DNA of 64,000 nucleotides from Deltaproteobacteria bacterium (GTDB taxonomy: Bacteria > Myxococcota > Kuafuiibacteriia > Kuafuiibacteriales > Kuafuiibacteriaceae): NCBI GenBank assembly GCA_016703535.1, contig JADJBV010000001.1, forward strand, positions 3,090,001 through 3,154,000, in the 5' to 3' direction. Positions 43,130-52,254 of this stretch are shown here, in pieces (position 1 is the stretch's first letter; every line of letters begins with the position of its first letter). The translations under genes and the position numbers were made by a program. Under the pieces are notes generated by a model that was not told the origin of the DNA, made no database searches, and saw only the letters and a list, made by a program, of their open reading frames with translations.

Positions 43130-44170
43130 ATGAACCGGTCGCTCGCGACCCTCGCCTGCCTCGGGGCCCTGGGCCTCGGCGCGCCGGCTTGGGCCAGCGA
43201 CGATCAGACCCTGCTCGAGACCATCGAGCGCCTCCGCACCGATGAACGTTGGCAAAGCCGCAGCGAAGCGGCGATGCAATTGGGCCGCTCCTTCGACATC
43301 CGGGCCCGCCGCCCCTTGGTGCGCGCCTTGGAGGACAGCCACTACGGCGTCCGGGCCGCGGCGATCCGGGCCTTGGTGAGCCTGGGTGATGTGCGAGCGG
43401 TCCCCTCCCTCCTCGACGCCCTCTCCGACGACGAACCCTTCGTGCGAGCCGAGGCCCGCCGGGCCCTGGATCAATTCGAGCCGAGCGCCGAACGCCCGTT
43501 TTTGGTCCACGCCCTGCGCCACCACCCGGATCCCCGGGCCCGCATGGCCGCCGCCGAACGCCTGGCCGCCCACCTGGATCCGGACAACGAAGAGGCCTTG
43601 TTGGAGGCGACCGCCGAACCGGACGAGGTCGGCCGCTACGCCACCTCGGTCTTGTTGGGCCTCCCCACCGCCAAGGCGCTGGGGATCTTCCAGTTTGGCC
43701 TGCGCCACGTCGACTATCGGGTGCAGATCGCCTCGGCCCAAAGCCTGGCGATCTTGGATCTGCCCGAAGCGGCGGCGCCGATCATCGAGCTGCTCGACGC
43801 TCAGATCCCCGACGTGACCATCGCCGCGGCCCGGGCCATCCGAGATCTCGGGCACCACGTGGACGAACCGCTGTATTTGGTGTTGGCCCGGCGCTCCAAA
43901 GATCGGCTGGAGCGGGTGCGGGCCTTGAAGGTGGTCGGCGCCTTGGGCGGGGACGAGGCCTCGAAGTTGCTCCTCAACGCGGTGGATGATCCCGACGTGA
44001 TGGTGCGGGGCGCGGCGGTCAGCGGCCTCGGCATGATGCGGGAGCTGAAGGCGATCCCCAAGTTGACCGAGATGAAAAAACACGAAGAAAACGCCCGGAT
44101 CCGCTCTTTGGTGCGGCTGACCTTGGCCTCCTTGATCCGCAGCCAAGAAGAGAGCACTGCTCGCCCGTGA
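43130..44170 (+). CDS. Exported HEAT-repeat protein
   Basis: This 346-residue protein has a Sec signal (ATLACLGALGLGAPAWA). The rest consists of about eight HEAT/PBS-lyase-type helical repeats (RPLVRALEDSHYGVRAAAIRAL, VPSLLDALSDDEPFVRAEARRAL, PDVTIAAARAIRDLG), a binding surface without catalytic residues. It is likely a periplasmic adaptor. It is coupled to the following DUF309-hydrolase gene by a GTGA overlap. A second HEAT protein at 60820-62430 has no signal peptide. Confidence 0.85.
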   Translation: MNRSLATLACLGALGLGAPAWASDDQTLLETIERLRTDERWQSRSEAAMQLGRSFDIRARRPLVRALEDSHYGVRAAAIRALVSLGDVRAVPSLLDALSDDEPFVRAEARRALDQFEPSAERPFLVHALRHHPDPRARMAAAERLAAHLDPDNEEALLEATAEPDEVGRYATSVLLGLPTAKALGIFQFGLRHVDYRVQIASAQSLAILDLPEAAAPIIELLDAQIPDVTIAAARAIRDLGHHVDEPLYLVLARRSKDRLERVRALKVVGALGGDEASKLLLNAVDDPDVMVRGAAVSGLGMMRELKAIPKLTEMKKHEENARIRSLVRLTLASLIRSQEESTARP

Positions 44171-45255
44171 GCGAGTTGTTGGTCCCTGAAGGCGTCGACG
44201 AAACCTACTGGCTGCTGAATCAAGGGTTGGCGCTTTACCAGGCCGGGCACTACTTCGAGGCCCACGAGGCCTGGGAACAAGCGTGGAACGGTGAGGTCGG
44301 CCAGAAGAAGCGCACGCTCCAGGTGTTGATCCAGGTGGCGGCCGCGCTGCACAAACATCGAGAAGGCAACCCCCGAGGGCCGGCCAAGTTGTTGGCCCGG
44401 TCCCGGGAGATCTTGAACGAAGTGTTGGGTGGGATCTCGTGTTGCCTGTCGCTGGATCTGGTGGCCTTGGCGAAAGAGCTCGAGGCCACCGCCCTCGCCG
44501 CGGATCGGGCGGCCCAAGGTGAAGCCGAGGTGCTTTTGCCTCCGAAGTTGCCAGCGGCGGCGGGGAGCGACCGCATCCTCTACCTGCACGGCTTCGCTTC
44601 GGGGCCCAGCTCGGCCAAGGTCCAGCAGCTGGTGCCGGCCTTGGTGGCCCGCGGGTACCAGGTCGAGGTCCCGGACCTCAACGAAGACGACTTCTCGAAG
44701 TTGACCCTCACCCGAGCCTTGGCCCGGGCCCGGCGGTGTTTGGCGGATCGAACCTTGGTGATCGGCTCCTCGATGGGGGGTTATTTGGCCAGCCTGTTGG
44801 CGGCCCAGGATCAGCGGGTGATCGGGTTGGTGTTGATGGCGCCGGCCTTCGAGTTGGGGCGACGCCTCTTCGTGCGCCATGGGGAGCCGGCCTTGGCGCG
44901 CTGGAAGGTCGAAGGCACCATGCGGGTCGAACACCACAGCTACGGCGGCCAACACCCGCTGGGTTATGGCTTCTACGAAGACGCCCAAACCCACGCCCCT
45001 CGACCCACGTGGCGGCAGCCGACCGTCGCCTTTCAGGGGCTCCGGGATCAGGTGGTCCCCCCGGAGCTGGTGGCCGAGGTCTTGGCGGAGCGACCGAACG
45101 CAACGCTCCACCCGGTCGACGACGATCATGGGCTGGTCGCCTCGGCGCCTTCGGTGTTGGCGGCGACCTTCGCCTTGGCCGAACGTTTGGGCCTGGCCCC
45201 GTGGCCGAAGCCCGCCGATCCCGCCCCCGTATTGGCCCAGCTGACCCGAGATTGA
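44167..45255 (+). CDS. DUF309 domain fused to alpha/beta hydrolase (YqiA/UPF0227-like)
   Basis: The 362-residue protein joins two families. Residues 1-115: DUF309, with GLALYQAGHYFEAHEAWEQAW and LIQVAAALHKHREGN, a helical domain usually free-standing and of unknown function. Residues about 135-350: an alpha/beta hydrolase with ILYLHGFASGPSSAKVQ, nucleophile elbow VIGSSMGGYLASL, acid D in FQGLRDQVVP and His in DDDHGLV. The elbow and HGFASGP match YqiA-type esterases. The joining suggests DUF309 recruits or regulates a hydrolase. GTG overlaps the HEAT gene's stop. Confidence 0.85.
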   Translation: MSELLVPEGVDETYWLLNQGLALYQAGHYFEAHEAWEQAWNGEVGQKKRTLQVLIQVAAALHKHREGNPRGPAKLLARSREILNEVLGGISCCLSLDLVALAKELEATALAADRAAQGEAEVLLPPKLPAAAGSDRILYLHGFASGPSSAKVQQLVPALVARGYQVEVPDLNEDDFSKLTLTRALARARRCLADRTLVIGSSMGGYLASLLAAQDQRVIGLVLMAPAFELGRRLFVRHGEPALARWKVEGTMRVEHHSYGGQHPLGYGFYEDAQTHAPRPTWRQPTVAFQGLRDQVVPPELVAEVLAERPNATLHPVDDDHGLVASAPSVLAATFALAERLGLAPWPKPADPAPVLAQLTRD

Positions 45256-45293
45256 CCCATACTTCGGCCCTTGCTACCCACGGTGGGCTCCGG

Positions 45294-46421
45294 ATGCTTG
45301 AGGCCTATCAGCGCGGAGATCGGGCGGCTTTGGCCACGATCATCGAGGACTCGTGGCGGACCGTCTGGCGCCTGGGCCGCCATGGCTTTTCGGCCGACGT
45401 CGATGGGCAAGAAGGCCACACCACCCCCGAAGAAGACCTGGACCGGCTGGAGCGGGCGACCATCGAGATCTTGAGCGACTCTCTGGCCCCCGAACGTCGG
45501 GCCCAGGTGAACTCCGCCGAGGCCATCGCCGCCGCCCTGGAGGCCGAAGCCCGCCGGTATTTTTTGGCCGACGCCCAGGCCCGGGGCCGGCTCCGGCTCG
45601 GGCCCCCACCCGCAAAAGCGCCGAGCTTCGAGTTGGCCCACCTCGCGACCGAAGCCGAGCCCCACCGGGTGAAGGTGTTGGAGGACCTGGGAGAACGGAC
45701 CCGCACCATCGTCGAGGCCCGCTTTCGACAGGGCGAAGACGCGGCGGCTTTGGGCACCCGCCTCGGTTGTGGCCGGGCCAGCCTGCGGACCCAAGAAGAG
45801 CGGGCTCGGAGGGCCCTGGCCCGGGCCCTCCACTCCCAAAAACTCGGCGCGGCGAGGTTGGACGCCATCTTTGCGGGCTGCCTGCTGGAGGAGCCGGCGA
45901 AGATCAGCGCCGAGCGGATCAAGGAGCGCGTGCTGAGCCGAGTTGAGGTGGCCCCGGCCCGCCCCTTCGGCGTTCGCCTGACCGAAGCGACCATCGTGGC
46001 CTTGATCGCGGCGGCGGCCTACCTCCTGTTGTACGCCGGCGTGTTGCCCGGCCCGGACTCTGACTTTCGAGCGACGGCCAAGGTCGAGGTGATTTGCAAG
46101 CCAACTTGCACTTCGGGCGGCACCGCCACCGTCCGCCTGGTGGCGCCCCGCCCGAGCACCACCGTCGCGCTCTACACCCTCTCCGGTGACCAGGTCCGAC
46201 CGTTTTTGGTCGCGCCGGGCGGCGGCGGCCTGCGCATCCCCCTCGGCGCCCGGGACCGGCCGACCGAGTTGCCGTACCCGGTGACGCTGGAGGCGCCGCT
46301 GTCGCCCGAGCTCAAGGTGGTGGCGGTGTTGTCCGAGGAGCGGCTCTCGAGTTGGGCCCTGTCCCGGGCCGCCCTGGGCGGGACCCCGGGCACGATCGTG
46401 ACCATCGCGGAGGTGCGGTGA
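45294..46421 (+). CDS. Sigma-70/ECF-like protein with transmembrane anchor and exported domain
   Basis: This 375-residue protein begins like an ECF sigma factor: region 2-like MLEAYQRGDRAALATIIEDSW, and region 4-like VLEDLGERTRTIVEARFRQGE with the HTH GTRLGCGRASLRTQEERARRAL. Residues about 240-260 form one membrane helix (TIVALIAAAAYLLLYAGVL), followed by a beta-rich domain of about 115 residues with a CxxxC pair (CKPTCTSG). A sigma-like protein carrying its own anchor and exported sensor domain would bypass a separate anti-sigma factor; whether it still contacts RNA polymerase is unknown. It is coupled to the next gene (TGATG). Confidence 0.72.
   Translation: MLEAYQRGDRAALATIIEDSWRTVWRLGRHGFSADVDGQEGHTTPEEDLDRLERATIEILSDSLAPERRAQVNSAEAIAAALEAEARRYFLADAQARGRLRLGPPPAKAPSFELAHLATEAEPHRVKVLEDLGERTRTIVEARFRQGEDAAALGTRLGCGRASLRTQEERARRALARALHSQKLGAARLDAIFAGCLLEEPAKISAERIKERVLSRVEVAPARPFGVRLTEATIVALIAAAAYLLLYAGVLPGPDSDFRATAKVEVICKPTCTSGGTATVRLVAPRPSTTVALYTLSGDQVRPFLVAPGGGGLRIPLGARDRPTELPYPVTLEAPLSPELKVVAVLSEERLSSWALSRAALGGTPGTIVTIAEVR
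46096..46109. repeat. Iterated palindrome variant GCAAGC-CA-ACTTGC, copy 4
   Basis: One mismatch from the perfect form. Inside the sigma-like gene. Confidence 0.65.
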
Positions 46422-47692
46422 TGTTGGCCCGTCGCCTGCTCGCCTTGGTTTTGGCGGGCCTGCTGGGCTTCGGCCCCAGTGGCGTCGCCTTCGCCAAACC
46501 CAAACCGGGCTCGAGCAAGGCCGATCAGGACGTGCTGGAGTTGGCCGCTCGGGCCGAACAACTCCTCGACAAGTTGGAGTACGAGCGGGCCCGGGAGCTC
46601 CTGGAGTCGAGCGTTCGGGGACCCGCGGTGCGCGGCGCTCGTCCGGGCGCTCGGGCCAAGGTCTGGGCTTTGCTCGGCCGGGCCCGGGCCGAACTGGGTG
46701 ACATGGTGGGCACCGACGAGGCCTTCCTCCAGGCGGTCACCTACGACCGGAAGGTCAAGCTCAGCAAGTCGACCTCCCCCAAGATCGTCGAGGCCCTGGA
46801 GCGGGCCCGGGCCAACGCCCCGGTCGAAGGCACCACCGAACCCGATCCGCCGCCGCCGCCCAAGCCCGAGCCCCCGATCAAGGCGCCGCCCGAGAAGGCC
46901 CCGCCGCCCGAGAAGGCCCCGCCGCCGGAGAAGGCCCCGTCGCCCGAGAAGGCCCCGCCGCCGCCGAGAGGCCCAAAAACGCCGAAGGAGCCGCCGCCCA
47001 AGTCGGGGCCCAAAGAACCGCCGGTCAAAGCGCCGCCGCCGAAGGAACCCAAACCCCGGCCCCTGCCGAACGGCCCCTTCGTGCGGCACCGGATCGTGGG
47101 TGCGGTGTTGCCGGGGCGCCGGATCAAGCTGGTGGTCGAGTCCGGCCAGCTGGGAAAAAAGCCGAAGTTGGAGCTCAAGGTCCGGCGCACCCAGTCGGGG
47201 GAGTTCAAGAAGGTGCCCCTCAGCAAAAGCGGCACGGTCTCCTTGGCGACCCTCGACCTGGATCGGCCGCGGCTCGAGTTTTTCGTCGAGGCCTACTCGG
47301 GCAAGAAGCTGGTGGCCCGGGATGGCTCGCCCTACGAGCCGATGGTGATCACCACCGTGGCGCCACCGCCGCCGATCGCCACCGCGTGGTCCGAGCCTGA
47401 CCCTCGGCGCGGCGGCAACACCCAGTCCAGCACCGCGGCCCAAGCGCGCACCAGCTCGGTCGCGCTCCAGCTGCGGCCGTCTCCTCCGCCGCCCCCGCCG
47501 ACGGTGGTGGTGCCGGTCGAGGACGACGGCCTCAGCCCCGAGGCGATCGGCCTGATCATCGCTGGCAGCGCGGTGGTGGCGGCGGGGGTGGTGATCTTGG
47601 TGGTGGTGTTGGCCAGCGGAAAGTCCGACTGTGAAGCAAAGGAGGGCCTGGGATGCGTCGAAGTCCGAATTTCGCCGCTGTTGTCCTTCTGA
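46421..47692 (+). CDS. Exported TPR-like protein with Pro-rich spacer and C-terminal membrane helix
   Basis: The 423-residue protein has a Sec signal (ALVLAGLLGFGPSGVAFA), a short TPR-like helical domain (DQDVLELAARAEQLLDKLEYERARELLES, in pieces), a Pro/Glu/Lys spacer (about 145-210) containing four exact 18-bp repeats, a beta domain (about 215-310; KLELKVRRTQSGEFKKVPLSK), a second Pro-rich linker, and a membrane helix near the end (IGLIIAGSAVVAAGVVILVVVL). It follows the sigma-like gene with a one-base overlap, and a lipoprotein gene overlaps its end by 40 bp. A three-gene envelope-sensing unit is likely. Confidence 0.75.
   Translation: MLARRLLALVLAGLLGFGPSGVAFAKPKPGSSKADQDVLELAARAEQLLDKLEYERARELLESSVRGPAVRGARPGARAKVWALLGRARAELGDMVGTDEAFLQAVTYDRKVKLSKSTSPKIVEALERARANAPVEGTTEPDPPPPPKPEPPIKAPPEKAPPPEKAPPPEKAPSPEKAPPPPRGPKTPKEPPPKSGPKEPPVKAPPPKEPKPRPLPNGPFVRHRIVGAVLPGRRIKLVVESGQLGKKPKLELKVRRTQSGEFKKVPLSKSGTVSLATLDLDRPRLEFFVEAYSGKKLVARDGSPYEPMVITTVAPPPPIATAWSEPDPRRGGNTQSSTAAQARTSSVALQLRPSPPPPPPTVVVPVEDDGLSPEAIGLIIAGSAVVAAGVVILVVVLASGKSDCEAKEGLGCVEVRISPLLSF
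46886..46957 (+). repeat. Four in-frame 18-bp repeats (PPEKAP spacer)
   Basis: Units at 46886, 46904, 46922 and 46940, each coding Pro-Pro-Glu-Lys-Ala-Pro (the last with Ser first). The length may vary between strains by slippage. Confidence 0.85.
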
Positions 47693-48063
47693 GCCTGCTC
47701 GGCTGCGGCGGCGAAGATCCGCCGGGGCTGGAGTTGTCGTTTCAGAGCCAGGCCTTGCTCTCCGAGGCCGACCTTTTGGCGATCTACTTCTATCGGGACG
47801 CCGAGCAGACCTGCGCCTCGATCCGGAGCGCCTTGCCCCGGCCCCCGTCGGTCCTGGGGCCCTACCTGGCGGAGCTCAACGGCTCGGACCGGCTGACCGG
47901 GGTCCTGTTCCGCCTCTCCGACGTCCCCCCGGGCACCTACGTGGTCTACGTGGACGCTCAGACCCGGGGCGGCGCCAACGTGGGCTCGGGATGTAGTCCG
48001 GGCCAACGGGTGTTGGAGCAACAACTGGCGCCGATCCAGGTGGTGATTTCGGATAATCCCTGA
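47653..48063 (+). CDS. Small lipoprotein of the sigma-like operon
   Basis: 136 residues with a lipoprotein signal (FAAVVLLSLLG before Cys18). The mature part is a single beta domain (LSEADLLAIYFYRDAEQTC, GVLFRLSDVPPGTYVVYVDAQT), similar in outline to carboxypeptidase-regulatory or transthyretin-like sandwiches. It overlaps the preceding gene by 40 bp and so is cotranscribed with it. Specific role unknown. Confidence 0.7.
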   Translation: MRRSPNFAAVVLLSLLGCGGEDPPGLELSFQSQALLSEADLLAIYFYRDAEQTCASIRSALPRPPSVLGPYLAELNGSDRLTGVLFRLSDVPPGTYVVYVDAQTRGGANVGSGCSPGQRVLEQQLAPIQVVISDNP

Positions 48064-48146
48064 CGGTTCGAGGGGGCAGATTTGCTGTTGACTCGGCCGG
48101 CGGGGTCCTCCAGTTTCGCGCGCTCAAAAGGACGGTTGAGGCAAGT

Positions 48147-48347
48147 ATGAAGGAGAACATCCACCCCCAGTACGTTGGCGCCACGGTGACCTGTGCCTGC
48201 GGCAATGTCATCGAGACCGCCTCCACCAAGGGCGACTTCCGCGTCGACGTGTGCAGCGCCTGCCACCCCTTCTATACGGGCCGGCAGAAGCAAGCCGCGG
48301 TCGCCGGTCGGGTCGAGCGCTTCAACAAGAAGTACAAGCGGACCTAA
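48147..48347 (+). CDS. rpmE: 50S ribosomal protein L31 (zinc-binding type)
   Basis: 66 residues, the normal length. It begins KENIHPQY and has the four zinc Cys of the C+ form (TCACGN and VCSACHPFYTG) and the conserved HPFYTG motif. The C+ form stores zinc and is replaced by a Cys-less paralogue when zinc is short in some bacteria; no such paralogue is in the window. It starts the run rpmE-DUF1385-prfA-prmC. rho, its usual neighbour, lies 30 kb upstream. Confidence 0.96.
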   Translation: MKENIHPQYVGATVTCACGNVIETASTKGDFRVDVCSACHPFYTGRQKQAAVAGRVERFNKKYKRT

Positions 48348-48540
48348 CGCCCCTCCCGCCAGGCGCCCCGCGCGCCTCCCCCACGCCCGTACCCAATCCC
48401 TGGCCTTCGGCCGGAGGGTGGCGCCCCATCGTTTGGACCTCGTCGGTTCGGCGGGCCTGCGGGCCCTTCCCCGGTTTGGCCGAGGCGCCAGAGGCGTTTA
48501 CCGCTTGAACCCAGCCTCTCACTTCCTCCACCCTACCCTC

Positions 48541-49529
48541 ATGACCGAACGCCCCTACGTCGGCGGCCAAGCCGTCATCGAGGGCGTCATGATGCGGTCC
48601 CCTCGGGCCTTGGCGGTGGCCGTCCGCCGCCCCGACGGATCCATCGTGCTCAAGGAAGACGCCTGGATCTCCTTGGCGGAGCGGGTGGGCTTCTTGCGGT
48701 GGCCCTTCTTGCGAGGGAGTTTGGTGCTCCTCGAGTCGGTCTACAACGGCCTGACCGCCCTCAACTTTGCCGCCTCTCAGGCCGAAGGCGGCTCCGAGGC
48801 CCAGGCCCTGACCCCCGGGCACCGGGCCGGCACCATCGCCTTGGCCTTCGTCATCGCCGCTGCCCTCTTCATCGGCCTGCCCCACCTGTTGGCCTTCGGT
48901 TCGGGTGAGGCCTTGGGTCAGAGCCTGGAGATCCAGAGCTTCGGTTTTCACGCCCTCGACGGCGCCTTCAAGCTGCTGATCTTCGTAGGCTACGTGTACC
49001 TGATCGGACGGATCCCCGAGGTGGCCCGGGTCTTCCAGTACCACGGCGCCGAACACAAGGTGGTCAACGTCTACGAAAACAACCTGCCGCTCACGGTGGA
49101 AAACGCGCGACGGTTCACGACCTTTCACGCCCGATGCGGTACGAGCTTCGTGCTTTTTGTCTTGGTGTTGTCGATCTTCATGTTCGCCGTGGTCCTCCCC
49201 TTCGTGCCGATGGTCTCCACCATCCCGATCCTCAACCACCTGGCCCTGATCGGGCTGAAGGTGCCGCTGATGATCCCGCTGGCGGGCCTGGCCTACGAGA
49301 TCAACCGCTACGCCGCCGCCCACCCCGGCCAGTTTTGGGTGCAGGCCTTGGTCCAGCCCGGTCGCTGGATGCAAAAACTCACCACCCGAGAGCCCGACGA
49401 CGACCAACTGGAGATCGCGCTGGCCGCCATGTTGGCAGCCTTGCGGCGGGAGGCCGAACTCGGCCGCACCGCCCCCATCGCCGTCTTCCGCGACTTCGCC
49501 GAACTTTCGGCCACCATCGAGCCCGTGTC

Positions 49530-49545
<16 letters not shown>
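48541..49545 (+). CDS. DUF1385 (YqhQ-like) membrane protein
   Basis: This 334-residue protein has the DUF1385 opening RPYVGGQAVIEGVMMRSP and the HGAEHK motif in FQYHGAEHKVVNVYE, with YHGAEHK and ARCGTSFVLFVLV as further family blocks. About five membrane segments are visible (TIALAFVIAAALFIGL, LLIFVGYVYLIG, FVLFVLVLSIFMFAVVL, LIGLKVPLMIPLAGLAY). Function unknown, but it is commonly placed between rpmE and prfA. It overlaps prfA by 16 bp, so the two are coupled. Confidence 0.93.
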
Positions 49546-50621
<1,076 letters not shown>

Positions 50622-50624
50622 GCC

Positions 50625-51491
50625 GTGGAGACCTGGACCATCATGAAGGTGCTGGAGTGGACCAAGGGCCACTTCGAGCAGAAGGGTCTGGACAGCCCCC
50701 GCCTGGACGCCGAGCTGATCTTGGCCCACGTCCTGAAGATCCAGCGGGTGATGCTCTACGCCCGCTTCGATCAGCCCCTCTCTACTGAAGAGTTGGCCCA
50801 GATCCGGGCCTTGGTGGCCCGCCGGGCTCGAAAAGAGCCCATCGCGTATTTGCTCGGCACCAAGGAGATCTGGAGCCTTCCCCTGGAGGTCACGCCGGCG
50901 ACCTTGATCCCCCGGCCCGACACCGAAACCTTGATCGAGGAGTCGCTGAAGTTGCTCAAGGGGTTCGAGGCGCCGATCATCGCCGACGTCGGGACCGGCA
51001 GCGGCGCCATCGCCTTGGCCTTGGCCAAAGAGTTGCCCGCCGCCACCGTCTACGCCTTGGAGGTCTCGGCCGAAGCCCGGGCGGTGGCGGAGCGGAACGT
51101 GGCCCGGCACCAGCTCCACAACGTGCGGGTCTTGGCCAGCGACCTGCTCTCGGGTCTGCCGCTATCGGTCCAGGGCCTGCACCTAGTGGTGGCCAACCTG
51201 CCGTACATCCCCACCGCCGAGTTGGCCAACCTGATGCCCGACGTGCGCCAGTACGAACCCCACTTGGCCTTGGATGGCGGCCGAGACGGGCTGGAGTTGA
51301 TCCGTCGTTTGATCCCCGAGGCGACCCGGCTTTTGCTCCCGGGCGGCGCTTTGGCCTTGGAGGCGGGCCTAGGCCAGGACTCACCGCTCAGAGAGGCGCT
51401 GTTGCAAGCTGGCTTGCAAGACGTGGAGACCGTCGCCGATCCCGGTGGGGTGCCTCGGGTGACCTACGGGCGTCGCCCCGTGCTCCATTGA
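50625..51491 (+). CDS. prmC: Release factor glutamine methyltransferase PrmC
   Basis: 288 residues. PrmC methylates the Gln of the GGQ motif of RF1/RF2. The N-terminal helical domain contains PRLDAELILAHVL and EPIAYLLGTKEIWSLPLEV; the SAM domain has ADVGTGSGAIALALAKELP and the substrate-amide motif VVANLPYIP (NPPY-type, here NLPY). GTG start, directly after prfA, giving the usual substrate-enzyme pair. The palindrome copy 5 lies near its 3' end. Confidence 0.95.
   Translation: METWTIMKVLEWTKGHFEQKGLDSPRLDAELILAHVLKIQRVMLYARFDQPLSTEELAQIRALVARRARKEPIAYLLGTKEIWSLPLEVTPATLIPRPDTETLIEESLKLLKGFEAPIIADVGTGSGAIALALAKELPAATVYALEVSAEARAVAERNVARHQLHNVRVLASDLLSGLPLSVQGLHLVVANLPYIPTAELANLMPDVRQYEPHLALDGGRDGLELIRRLIPEATRLLLPGGALALEAGLGQDSPLREALLQAGLQDVETVADPGGVPRVTYGRRPVLH
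51404..51417. repeat. Iterated palindrome GCAAGC-TG-GCTTGC, copy 5
   Basis: Perfect palindrome, here extended to TTGCAAGC/GCTTGCAA. Inside prmC, near the 3' end. Confidence 0.75.
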
Positions 51492-51600
51492 GTGGAACGC
51501 CTCCGGCCACCGCCCCCTCCCGAACCCGCTGCGGGCGATCCCCGGTCGAGCCCCACGCCCCCGAGGTGACGGTGCCCGGCTTTCGCGCTACATCCGAGGC

Positions 51601-52254
51601 ATGACCTCGGTCCCCTTGCGCCTCGGCCTCCCCAAAGGCCGGCTCCTCGAGCAGGCCCGGCCCCTGCTCCGGGCGGCGGGTCTGGACCTCTCCTCCTTGG
51701 ATCAGCAGGCCCGTCGTTTGGTGCACCCGGTGGAGTTGCCCGAGATCGGGCCCGCCGAGATCTTGTTGCTGCGGCCCTCCGACGTGGCGGTCTACGTGGC
51801 CCACGGGGTCTGCGCCATCGGGATCGTCGGCTCGGACGTCTTGGCCGAACAACACCCCGACGTGTTGGCGCCGCTGGATCTCAAGCTCGGCCGCTGTCGA
51901 ATTTGCCTCTGCGCTGCGGTCGACTCGGATCCCTACCGGCAGGAGACGCCGCGGATCGCCACCAAATATCCGCGGATCGCCACCGAACACTTCCTCTCCT
52001 TGGGGGCCCCAGCGGAGATCGTCGAGCTTTCGGGCAACGTGGAGATCGCGCCCCTGGTCGGCTTGGCCGACGGTATCGTCGACATCGTCGAGACTGGCGA
52101 GACCTTGGCCAAAAACGGGCTGGTGATCAAAGCCGTGTTGGAACAGGTCAGCGCTCGTCTGATCTTCAACCGAGCGGCGGCCAAGTTACGCCCCGGGCCC
52201 CTCTCGGCCTTGGAAGAGCGGCTGCGTCGTGCGGTCGCGGAGGTGACGCCGTGA
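51601..52254 (+). CDS. hisG: ATP phosphoribosyltransferase, short form
   Basis: 217 residues; the first step of histidine synthesis, joining ATP to PRPP. Seen: RLGLPKGRLLEQARPLL, EILLLRPSDVAVYVAHGVCAIGIVGSDVLAE, and the PRPP loop region EIAPLVGLADGIVDIVETGETLAKNGL, read in parts. It lacks the C-terminal regulatory domain of long HisG, so it should need a HisZ partner, and none is present in the window. GTGA overlap with hisD. The 109 bp upstream after prmC may hold the promoter. Confidence 0.93.
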   Translation: MTSVPLRLGLPKGRLLEQARPLLRAAGLDLSSLDQQARRLVHPVELPEIGPAEILLLRPSDVAVYVAHGVCAIGIVGSDVLAEQHPDVLAPLDLKLGRCRICLCAAVDSDPYRQETPRIATKYPRIATEHFLSLGAPAEIVELSGNVEIAPLVGLADGIVDIVETGETLAKNGLVIKAVLEQVSARLIFNRAAAKLRPGPLSALEERLRRAVAEVTP

